Source: Anderseniella sp963787895 (GTDB lineage Bacteria; Pseudomonadota; Alphaproteobacteria; Rhizobiales; Aestuariivirgaceae). Taken from it: a DNA stretch of 64,000 nucleotides. Below, piece after piece: positions 52,354-59,809 of the stretch. A model generated the notes under the pieces. That model saw only the letters and a list, made by a program, of their open reading frames with translations. It did no database searches and was not told the origin of the DNA. Location: positions 434,001 to 498,000 of the forward strand of contig CAWBEX010000008.1 in assembly GCA_963787895.1 (NCBI GenBank). The letters are read 5' to 3'. Numbering within the stretch: position 1 is the first letter of the stretch; every line of letters starts with the position of its first letter. The position numbers and the translations under genes are program-made.

Positions 52354-54798
52354 ATGAGTTCTGTTCCAGACAAGGCAGGCATCATCGTTATTGGCGGCGG
52401 CATTATAGGGTGTTCCACTGCTTATCATCTTGCCCGCGATCACAAGGCCGACGTGCTGTTGCTGGAACAGGGTAAACTTACCTCCGGCTCCACCTGGCAT
52501 GCCGCAGGCCTGGTTGGCCAGTTGCGGTCATCTGCATCGATCACCCAGGTACTTAAATATTCCGTCGATCTTTACAAGCGGCTCAAGGATGAGACCGGGC
52601 TGGAAACCGGCTGGAAGATGACTGGCTGCCTTCGATTGGCCTGCAATGAGGACCGCTGGACCGAGTACAAGCGGCTTGCCACCACTGCAGGCAGCTTCGG
52701 CATGGATATGCAACTGCTCTCTCCAGCCGAGGTAAAGAAAATGTGGCCCCTCATGGAGACGGCAGACCTTGTGGGCGCTTCATTCTTGCCGACGGACGGT
52801 CAGGCAAGTCCGTCCGACATCACCCAGTCATTGGCCAAGGGCGCACGCATGCACGGCGCGAGGCTGGTAGAGGGCGTTCGGGTCACCGGGTTTCGCAAGC
52901 AGGGCGACCGCATCACCCATGTCGAGACAAGTCACGGCGCTATCGAATGTGACAAGGTGGTGAACTGCGCTGGTCAGTGGGCGCGTCAGGTAGGCGCCAT
53001 GGCTGGCATCAACGTGCCGCTGCAACCGGTCAAGCATCAGTACATCGTGACAGAAAAGGTCGAGGGGTTGACCCCGGATGCTGCGACCATCCGAGACCCG
53101 GACCGGCGTACCTATTTCAAGGAAGAGGTTGGTGGCCTTGTCATGGGTGGGTACGAGCCAGACCCGATTGCGTGGACCACGGGTGACGTGCCTGATGATT
53201 TCCAGTTCCAGCTGTTTGACGACGACTGGGACCACTTTGAGCAGCATCTTGGCCAGGCCATTGCCCGCGTTCCGGCGCTGGCTGATACCGGCGTCAAACA
53301 GATGATTAATGGCCCGGAAAGTTTCACTCCGGACGGTAATTTCATACTCGGGGTGGCGCCGGAGTGCGCGAACATGTTCGTGGGCGCCGGGTTCAACGCT
53401 TTCGGCATTGCTTCTGGTGGTGGCGCAGGCTGGGTGCTGGCGGAGTGGGTTGTGTCAGGCGAGGCGCCAATGGACCTTTGGGTGGTAGACATCCTGCGCT
53501 TTTCACAGATGCACCAGGATCGTGATTGGGTTTGCGAGCGCACGTTGGAAGCCTATGGCAAACACTACACTATTGGCTTCCCGCATGAGGAATATACCTC
53601 AGGCCGCCCGCGCATCGTCTCGCCATTGTACAAACGCCTAAAGAATCGGCGCGCTGTTTTTGGCTCCAAACTGGGATGGGAACGACCCAACTGGTTTGCC
53701 CCGGACGACATGGAGCCGCGCGATGAACCCTCAATGGCACGGCCCAACTGGTTTGATGTAGTCGGTGCCGAGCACAAGGCCGTGCGCGAGGCGGCCGGAT
53801 TGTTCGACCAGTCGTCATTTGCCAAATATGAGTTGGCTGGTCCCGGTGCTGCCCAGGCGCTCGACTGGATATGTGCCAATCATGTGAGCAAACAGCCAGG
53901 CCGGTTGACTTACACCCAGATGCTCAATTCGCGTGGCGGTATTGAGTGTGACCTCACCGTGGCGCGGTTGCGCGAAGACCTGTTCTACATCGTAACGGGT
54001 ACCGGTTTCCGGGCCCATGATGCCGCCTGGATCCGTTCGCACATACCGGCAGATTGTGATGCGCAATTGAGCGATGTCACCGAAGCTTGGGGCACCTTGT
54101 CGCTGATGGGCCCCAAGGCACGCGATATTCTTGCCGCTGCAACTGACGCAGGGCTAACGAACGAGGATTTTCCGTTTGGCCATGTCCGTGAGATTGTGAT
54201 TGCAGGCCACAAGGTTCGTGGCTTGCGTGTCACCTATGTGGGTGAACTTGGTTGGGAGCTGCACATGCCTATTGCCGCAGCGGGCAGTGTGTTTGATGCC
54301 CTGATGGATGCGGGCGAGCCAATGGGACTGAAGCCGGCGGGCTACCGGGCCATTGAGAGCTTGCGGCTGGAAAAGGGTTATCGCGCCTGGGGTTCCGACA
54401 TCACACCAAACGATTCACCGTTTGAGGCAGGGCTCGGTTGGGCAGTCAAACTTCCGCGCAACATGGATTTCATGGGTCGTGCGGCGACGGATCGACTTGC
54501 CTCGCAGCCGCAAAAGAAGCGCATGGCAGGCTTCACCGTCGAAGATCCCGCTACCATCTTGCTTGGCCGCGAAACCATTTTGCGCGACGGCGAATTTGCT
54601 GGTTACCTTTCCAGTGGCGGCTTTGGCTACACTGTCGGCAAGCCGATCGGCTACGGCTATCTGCGCAAGGCTGAAGGCGTGGATGAAGCCTGGATCAAGG
54701 CTGGTAGCTATGAATTGGTGGTCGCGGGGCAGCGGGTGCCCGCCCGGGTCTGGTTAGAGCCGATGTATGACCCTGCTGGATCACGGGTCAAAGAATAG
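52354..54798 (+). CDS. Dimethylglycine/sarcosine dehydrogenase-like FAD enzyme with GcvT domain
   Basis: An 814-residue protein. The N-terminal DAO domain has IIVIGGGIIGCSTAYHLARDHKADVLLLEQ, STWHAAGLVGQLRSS and GNFILGVAPECANMFVGAGFNAFGIASGGGAGWVLAEWV. The C-terminal half has the FAO_M and GCV_T/GCV_T_C folds (FDQSSFAKYELAGPGAAQALDW, GYRAIESLRLEKGYRAWGSDITPNDSPFEAGLGWAVKL), which bind folate. Such enzymes demethylate dimethylglycine, sarcosine or a related N-methyl amine and pass C1 to tetrahydrofolate. The ATG at 52354 is preferred; a GTG at 52348 also follows AAAGG. It is the last intact gene of the transporter-kinase operon. Confidence 0.87.
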   Translation: MSSVPDKAGIIVIGGGIIGCSTAYHLARDHKADVLLLEQGKLTSGSTWHAAGLVGQLRSSASITQVLKYSVDLYKRLKDETGLETGWKMTGCLRLACNEDRWTEYKRLATTAGSFGMDMQLLSPAEVKKMWPLMETADLVGASFLPTDGQASPSDITQSLAKGARMHGARLVEGVRVTGFRKQGDRITHVETSHGAIECDKVVNCAGQWARQVGAMAGINVPLQPVKHQYIVTEKVEGLTPDAATIRDPDRRTYFKEEVGGLVMGGYEPDPIAWTTGDVPDDFQFQLFDDDWDHFEQHLGQAIARVPALADTGVKQMINGPESFTPDGNFILGVAPECANMFVGAGFNAFGIASGGGAGWVLAEWVVSGEAPMDLWVVDILRFSQMHQDRDWVCERTLEAYGKHYTIGFPHEEYTSGRPRIVSPLYKRLKNRRAVFGSKLGWERPNWFAPDDMEPRDEPSMARPNWFDVVGAEHKAVREAAGLFDQSSFAKYELAGPGAAQALDWICANHVSKQPGRLTYTQMLNSRGGIECDLTVARLREDLFYIVTGTGFRAHDAAWIRSHIPADCDAQLSDVTEAWGTLSLMGPKARDILAAATDAGLTNEDFPFGHVREIVIAGHKVRGLRVTYVGELGWELHMPIAAAGSVFDALMDAGEPMGLKPAGYRAIESLRLEKGYRAWGSDITPNDSPFEAGLGWAVKLPRNMDFMGRAATDRLASQPQKKRMAGFTVEDPATILLGRETILRDGEFAGYLSSGGFGYTVGKPIGYGYLRKAEGVDEAWIKAGSYELVVAGQRVPARVWLEPMYDPAGSRVKE

Positions 54799-54800
54799 CA

Positions 54801-55442
54801 TTTGCCGATGCACCATCTAGATATCCCAGGCGGATTGGGCAACTGCGCACCGGGTCCAATATCAAGGCAATGCCGGGTTTTGACAGGCGCGATGTATGCC
54901 TGACCGAAGTGCGCCTTGAGAATTGCTCTGAGTGCTACCATTGCAGCCTTAATCACCCGACATTTGCAACCGGCGTGGTCAAGCCCGAGAAATACGACAT
55001 TCAGCCACAGGGTCATTGCCTGCGCCACACGACCGAGTGCCAGAATCTGGACCGGATGAGTTATCCGATGGATCTCGAAAGCAACTAACATGCAGGCGAG
55101 TATTCTTCGTGGTTCCTGTGGCCAATGTTTTCTTTCCAGGTTTATCGCGGTAACGTGCTGAATACCTATCACTGGCGCACGCATGGGCCTGACAAGTGCA
55201 CCGGGTGGCGCGGTTGGTATACTGTTTATGGCACAGACTCAGACGTTGTTCGCCGCTTCGCCATTCAGGACGGGGCAACGACTGTGGAAGAGGATTTTCG
55301 CATTGTCGAGTCTGCGCAGCGCGGTCTTGCCAACAAGGGCTACAAGCCCGAACCCCTTGTGCTGGACCCCAACTGCGGCGTGAATTCGGAACATTCGGTG
55401 CAACGGTTGCAGCAATGGATGAGGCAGGCCGTTGATGAATGA
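54801..55442 (+). pseudogene. Remnant of a Rieske non-heme iron oxygenase alpha subunit
   Basis: The C-terminal catalytic part of a GbcA-like/ring-hydroxylating oxygenase is visible in one frame: LENCSECYHCSLNHPTF holds the typical Glu-Cys-His mononuclear iron region, and QCQNLDRM-like and FSFQVYRGNVLNTYHWR segments follow. An in-frame TAA (55086-55088) splits it, and the N-terminal Rieske domain (CxH, CxxH) is absent, so it cannot make a functional protein. Its place after a dimethylglycine-dehydrogenase-like gene suggests that a betaine-demethylating monooxygenase once stood here. Confidence 0.8.
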
Positions 55443-55474
55443 ATATTTGCCTGGTGCCAGACGTGGCCCGCTGA

Positions 55475-56383
55475 TCACGAACTGTGAGCTGATGCTCTGA
55501 ACAACTGCCAGATGAGCTGCCCTTGCTTGGACAAGGCCGCAGGTTCTGCAAAAATGGTGAGAGTGAGCGGAAAGTGCCACTCATCGCTGCCAGCAATAAT
55601 CAGTTCTCCGCTTAGCAATTCCCTTTCAATCGAAGATTTTGGCAGCCATGCGAGACCGGCTCCGCGAATGCAAACACTCTTCAGTGCTTCGGCAAACGCG
55701 TCGGTGTGGCGTAACTCCAGGTTGGCCTGCATTGCAGCAAGGCTCGTTTCCACCACCGCGCCCAGGAACGTGCCGCTGGAGTAGCACAGGTAGGGAATTG
55801 GCTTTCTGACCTTGCCGGGCAAGGTCCAACGCTTTGCCAGTGCGCCGCTCTTGCCAGAACAAACCGGCACCAGCATATCTGCGCCGATATCCAGACGCTT
55901 GAACCGCTCCTGATCCAGAGTGATGGGCACCTTCAGGTTCTGGTGGCACATCAGAAAATCGCAATTGCCTTCGGCCAGATGGTCGCAGCAATTGTGAAGG
56001 TTGTCCGAGACGACTCGTGTTTTCAGGTTCGGTACTTTTCCTTCCAGTTTGATCAGCAATGGTGTGAGATTGTGGATGGAAACAGAGTGTGGCGCAGTAA
56101 ATCTGACCGTGCCGGCTATGCCGCTCGCGCTGGAGCGCAACTCGTCGCGGCTTCTGACAAGTTCACTCAGCACCTGCCGTGCGACTGGCAGGAAATCTTG
56201 CCCGGCCCGTGTCAGGCTTGCCGGGAAGGTTCTGCGATCAATCAGGTCTGTTCCCACCCAAAGCTCAAGGCTTCTGATGCGGCGGGAGAACGCACTTTGT
56301 GTTATGTTCCGCTCCTGCGCAGCCTTTGTGAAATTCATTGAGCGCGCAAAGCAGATGAAATCCTGCAGCCAGTTTGTGTCCAA
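55475..56383 (-). CDS. LysR family transcriptional regulator
   Basis: A 302-residue LTTR. The N-terminal HTH (WLQDFICFARSMNFTKAAQERNITQSAFSRRIRSLELWVGTDLIDRR, about residues 5-51) is followed by a two-lobe effector domain with VRFTAPHSVSIHNLTPLLIKLE and GAGLAWLPKSSIE. It diverges from the cuyA/dcyD-like lyase gene across 156 bp that carries repeated GTTATG/CATAAC sites. The order LysR and divergent lyase matches known cuyR-cuyA loci, so cysteate or a related compound is a candidate effector. Confidence 0.85.
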   Translation of the reverse strand: MDTNWLQDFICFARSMNFTKAAQERNITQSAFSRRIRSLELWVGTDLIDRRTFPASLTRAGQDFLPVARQVLSELVRSRDELRSSASGIAGTVRFTAPHSVSIHNLTPLLIKLEGKVPNLKTRVVSDNLHNCCDHLAEGNCDFLMCHQNLKVPITLDQERFKRLDIGADMLVPVCSGKSGALAKRWTLPGKVRKPIPYLCYSSGTFLGAVVETSLAAMQANLELRHTDAFAEALKSVCIRGAGLAWLPKSSIERELLSGELIIAGSDEWHFPLTLTIFAEPAALSKQGQLIWQLFRASAHSS

Positions 56384-56405
56384 TTTTACCGCCTGAAATC
56401 AATTA

Positions 56406-56462
56406 GTTATGATCCGAATTCCGACGTTATGCAATTTCAGAATGACGGAATGAAAACATAAC
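56406..56462. promoter_or_regulatory. LysR-type operator candidates in the divergent lyase promoter
   Basis: GTTATG occurs at 56406-56411 and 56426-56431 and CATAAC at 56457-56462, and an ATTCCG (56418-56423) pairs with CGGAAT (56446-56451). The two inverted repeats interleave. They lie between the LysR gene and the lyase and could be activator and autoregulatory sites. Confidence 0.5.
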
Positions 56463-56539
56463 ATTGGCTGGAAATCCAGAAATCTCGTTTGCTTCTGCCA
56501 GCGCACCTGAAAAACAGCGCTTAGGAGTAATTGACAAAC

Positions 56540-57550
56540 ATGCATTTGGCTCGCTTTCAACGTGTAACACTTGGACATTTCCCCACTCCGCTTGAGAAGA
56601 TGGAGAACCTTACAAAGGCGCTGGGCGGTCCTCAATTGTGGATCAAGCGCGATGATTGCACCGGGCTTGCGACCGGCGGCAACAAGACCCGCAAGCTGGA
56701 ATTCCTGGTTGCTGACGCGATTGCCAAAGGTGCCGATACGCTGGTCACACAAGGCGCAACTCAGTCAAACCACGTGCGCCAGACCGCAGCAGCAGCCCGC
56801 AAGGTTGGCATGAAGTGTTTCGCTCTTCTTGAAAGGCGCGTGACCAACCAGGGCGAAGACTATGAGCAAGCCGGAAACGTGCTGCTCGATGACCTGCTGC
56901 AATGCGAGTATGAGTTTCGCCCTGAAGGTCTGGACATGAACGCCGAAGCCGCAAGGCTGGGCGAAAAGCTGATGGAAAAGGGCATGAAGCCCTATGTCAT
57001 CCCTGGCGGCGGATCAAACGCCATTGGCGCGCTGGGATACGCCAATGCGGCTCAGGAGATTGTCTATCAGGCAGATGTCGCAGGTCTCAGGATCGACAAG
57101 ATCGTGCACGCAACCGGTAGCGCGGGCACGCAGGCAGGACTGGTGGCCGGTCTGCATGCGCTCAACGCGCCAATCCCCGTAGTTGGCATTTCAGTGCGCG
57201 CCAAACAGGACGCCCAGATTTCGAATGTCCACAAGCTGGCGTGCGCCACCTATGACCTCATCGGGGCCAGAGGTGACTTGCCGCGGGACCTGATTGAAGC
57301 TCACGACGACTATGTCGGACCAGGCTACGGCCAACCTACTGACGCTATGGTCGATGCCATCAGCCTGATGGCAAGTGAGGAGGGCATTTTTCTTGATCCG
57401 GTCTATTCAGGCAAGGGCCTGGCCGGAATGATCGGCCTGATACGGCAGGGTTACTTCAAGGCGGACGAGAATGTTGTCTTCCTGCATACAGGCGGTTCAT
57501 CCGGTTTGTTTGCATACCAGCATCTGTTCTCCCGGCAAAGGGCCACTTGA
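56540..57550 (+). CDS. cuyA: L-cysteate sulfo-lyase / D-cysteine desulfhydrase family PLP enzyme
   Basis: A 336-residue fold-type II PLP enzyme. The cofactor Lys lies in GGNKTRKLEFL, TQSNHVRQTAAAARK forms a phosphate-side loop, PGGGSNAIGALGY and ATGSAGTQAGLVAGLHA follow, and GGSSGLFAY closes it. It resembles both D-cysteine desulfhydrase (DcyD) and L-cysteate sulfo-lyase (CuyA), which releases sulfite, ammonia and pyruvate from cysteate. The divergent LysR gene and adjacent betaine-type transporter favour CuyA-like use of a zwitterionic sulfonate, but the two enzymes cannot be told apart by eye. ATG at 56540 is 12 bases after AGGAG; a TTG at 56531 is nearer. Confidence 0.75.
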   Translation: MHLARFQRVTLGHFPTPLEKMENLTKALGGPQLWIKRDDCTGLATGGNKTRKLEFLVADAIAKGADTLVTQGATQSNHVRQTAAAARKVGMKCFALLERRVTNQGEDYEQAGNVLLDDLLQCEYEFRPEGLDMNAEAARLGEKLMEKGMKPYVIPGGGSNAIGALGYANAAQEIVYQADVAGLRIDKIVHATGSAGTQAGLVAGLHALNAPIPVVGISVRAKQDAQISNVHKLACATYDLIGARGDLPRDLIEAHDDYVGPGYGQPTDAMVDAISLMASEEGIFLDPVYSGKGLAGMIGLIRQGYFKADENVVFLHTGGSSGLFAYQHLFSRQRAT

Positions 57551-57712
57551 TGACAGATATCGCCACTAGACGCATCGGCGCCACCTGAACGGGCCGTCTG
57601 TATTCAATAGCAAAACTGGAGTTTTTTGCCGGTTAATACCTGAAAGAAAATAACAAAATCAAACAACGTGTCTGTTTGACCGGCAGCCGGACATGTTGAA
57701 AGGAGAGGTGGA

Positions 57713-58672
57713 ATGAAAAACATAATTGCTGGAACGCTCTTTGCGCTTTCTATGTCTGTTTCAACTGCAGCAATGGCTGCGGAGAAGGTAAACATCGGGG
57801 CGCCAGCCTGGACTGGCGCACAGGCGATTGCGCATCTCATTCAGGAAATTGTCGTCAGCAAGATTGGTGGCGAAGCCAATCTCGTGCCGGGCGACAACGC
57901 TGCCATTTTTGCGGCCATGGATGCAAGCAAGGGCGACATTGATGTGCACCCTGATGTCTGGCTGCCCAACCAGAAGAGCTTTACAGACAAATATGTGGAC
58001 GGTGCAGGAACCGTTGCCCTGTCGGAGAACCCATACGAAGGCAAGCAGAGCTTCTGTGTATCGAAGAAATTTTCCGAAGAGAACAAGGTTACATCGATAT
58101 TCGACCTAGCCCGTCCGGAAATTGCCAAGCTGATGGATTCCGACGGAAACGGCAAGGGTGAAATCTGGATCGGCGCACCGGGTTGGGCTTCGGCAAACGT
58201 CAATGAAGTCAAGGTGCGTGATTACGGACTGCTGCCATTCATGGACCCGATCCGCGCGGATCAGTCTGTGATGACTGCAACCGTTGGTGACTCGATCAAG
58301 AAGGGCATCGGCTATGCATTCTACTGCTATTCACCACATGCCATCTGGTTCCAGCACGATGTAGTGCGTCTGGAAGAGCCGCCATTTGATGCGGCCAAGT
58401 ACAAGGCTCTGCAGCCGTCAGAAGATCCAAACTGGTATGAGAATTCAAAGGTCATGACAGAAGATGCGCTGAAGAAGGTTCAGATCGCATACTCCAAGTC
58501 CCTGGCAGAGCGGTCGCCTGCCATCACTGATTTGCTGAAAAACATCAAGCTGACCGGTGAGGATGTTTCAAACTTTGCATTCCAGATTGAAGGCGGCAAG
58601 CCAGCTGCTGAAGTTGCCAAAGAATGGGTCAAGGCCAACTCGGCTCGCGTCGATAGCTGGCTGGGTCTGTAA
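57713..58672 (+). CDS. Betaine-type ABC transporter substrate-binding protein (second system)
   Basis: A 319-residue OpuAC-type periplasmic protein. The signal peptide is about 22 residues (cut near AMA). The mature part starts with VNIGAPAWTGAQAIAHLIQEIV and has PGDNAAIFAAMDASKGDIDVHPDVWLPNQ, SNPYEGKQSFCVSKK-like and YCYSPHAIWFQHD segments. It is a different subfamily from the binding protein at 47320. AAGGAGAGG precedes the start. The lyase upstream suggests a sulfur-containing zwitterion such as cysteate or a relative, though betaine or proline are also possible. Confidence 0.87.
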   Translation: MKNIIAGTLFALSMSVSTAAMAAEKVNIGAPAWTGAQAIAHLIQEIVVSKIGGEANLVPGDNAAIFAAMDASKGDIDVHPDVWLPNQKSFTDKYVDGAGTVALSENPYEGKQSFCVSKKFSEENKVTSIFDLARPEIAKLMDSDGNGKGEIWIGAPGWASANVNEVKVRDYGLLPFMDPIRADQSVMTATVGDSIKKGIGYAFYCYSPHAIWFQHDVVRLEEPPFDAAKYKALQPSEDPNWYENSKVMTEDALKKVQIAYSKSLAERSPAITDLLKNIKLTGEDVSNFAFQIEGGKPAAEVAKEWVKANSARVDSWLGL

Positions 58673-58685
58673 TACGAGAAAATTT

Positions 58686-58713
58686 CCGGTGCCTTGTTTG
58701 TGCAGGGCACCGG
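58686..58713 (+). other. Stem-loop between second binding-protein and ATPase genes
   Basis: CCGGTGCCTTG (58686-58696) pairs with CAGGGCACCGG (58703-58713), one G-T pair included, around a six-base loop. It lies 14 bp past the binding-protein stop and likely stabilises that message, as in the first system. Confidence 0.75.
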
Positions 58714-58747
58714 TAAACCGGCGCGGCTCTAACTCCATCGGACCAAC

Positions 58748-59809
58748 ATGAAGAAATCCGGTTTCTCAGTTGAAATTTCCGGGGTCTGGAAGATCTTTGG
58801 TGACAGGGCAAATGAAGCCCTGGCGGATATCCGGGCAAATGGATTAACCAAGAAGCAGGTGCTGGAAAGGTATGGCTGCGTGGTTGGCGTGGCAGACGCC
58901 AGCATGAACATTAATCCGGGTGAGATATTCTGTGTCATGGGCCTGTCCGGAAGTGGCAAGTCCACACTGGTTCGCCATATTAACCGGCTGCTGGAACCAA
59001 CCGCGGGCAGTATTGCTGTAAACGGTGAAGACATGATGCAGATGCAGCCGGACGTGCTGCGGAAGTATCGCAACGAACACATCTCTATGGTGTTCCAGAA
59101 TTTCGGTCTCATGCCGCACCGCTCGGTGCTGGACAATGTTGCAATGCCTCTGGAAATCCGTGGCATCAACAAGAATGAGCGCATCGAGATTGCTGAGCGA
59201 ACTATCGACCTTGTCGAGTTGACTGGCTGGGGCAACAAGTTTGCCCATGAGCTTTCCGGCGGCATGCAGCAGCGTGTTGGGCTTGCCCGCGCGTTGGCTG
59301 CTGACCCTGAAGTGCTGCTGATGGATGAGCCGTTCAGTGCGCTTGATCCTTTGATCCGTCGCCAGCTTCAAAACGAGTTCATGAAGCTTGCCTCGAAGAT
59401 GAACAAGACCACCGTCTTCATCACGCATGATCTTGATGAAGCGGTGCGCATCGGAGACCGTATCGCCATAATGCGCGATGGGCGTGTCGTTCAAACCGGT
59501 ACGCCAGAAGAGATCGTGCTTAATCCGGCAGATGACTATGTGGCCGATTTCGTTGCCGGCATTTCACGGTTGAAGGTAGTGCGGGCCCACGCTGTCATGC
59601 AGGACTTGCAGAAGTGGCAGGCAGCCAACGGCACACTCGCAAAGTCGGCAAAGGAATTTCTGCACGATGCCTCTCTTTCAGCGTTGATCGAACACGCCAT
59701 CATTTCTGACGAGCCAATGGCTGTGCTTGATGACAAGGGCAAGCGCGCCGGGGTGATTACACGGTCGGACTTGTTGCAAACAATTGTCGAAGGTACGGAG
59801 ACGTCATGA
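58748..59809 (+). CDS. Betaine-type ABC transporter ATP-binding protein (second system)
   Basis: A 353-residue ProV/OpuAA-like ATPase. GLSGSGKST is the Walker A, MVFQNFGLMPHRSV the Q-loop, LSGGMQQRVGLARALAADPEVLLMDEPFSALDPL the signature to D-loop. An N-terminal extension (SGVWKIFGDRANEALADIRANG) and a C-terminal CBS-like region (ISDEPMAVLDDKGKRAGVITRSDLL) match the family. Its TGA overlaps the permease ATG (ATGA). It is about 45-55% similar by eye to the first system's ATPase in its motifs. Confidence 0.95.
   Translation: MKKSGFSVEISGVWKIFGDRANEALADIRANGLTKKQVLERYGCVVGVADASMNINPGEIFCVMGLSGSGKSTLVRHINRLLEPTAGSIAVNGEDMMQMQPDVLRKYRNEHISMVFQNFGLMPHRSVLDNVAMPLEIRGINKNERIEIAERTIDLVELTGWGNKFAHELSGGMQQRVGLARALAADPEVLLMDEPFSALDPLIRRQLQNEFMKLASKMNKTTVFITHDLDEAVRIGDRIAIMRDGRVVQTGTPEEIVLNPADDYVADFVAGISRLKVVRAHAVMQDLQKWQAANGTLAKSAKEFLHDASLSALIEHAIISDEPMAVLDDKGKRAGVITRSDLLQTIVEGTETS

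Noticed and set aside
57609..57629. GCAAAA/TTTTTTGC hairpin after the lyase gene as a terminator
   Set aside because: Weak, bulged A-T stem; it may be chance and does not clearly separate the lyase from the transporter.
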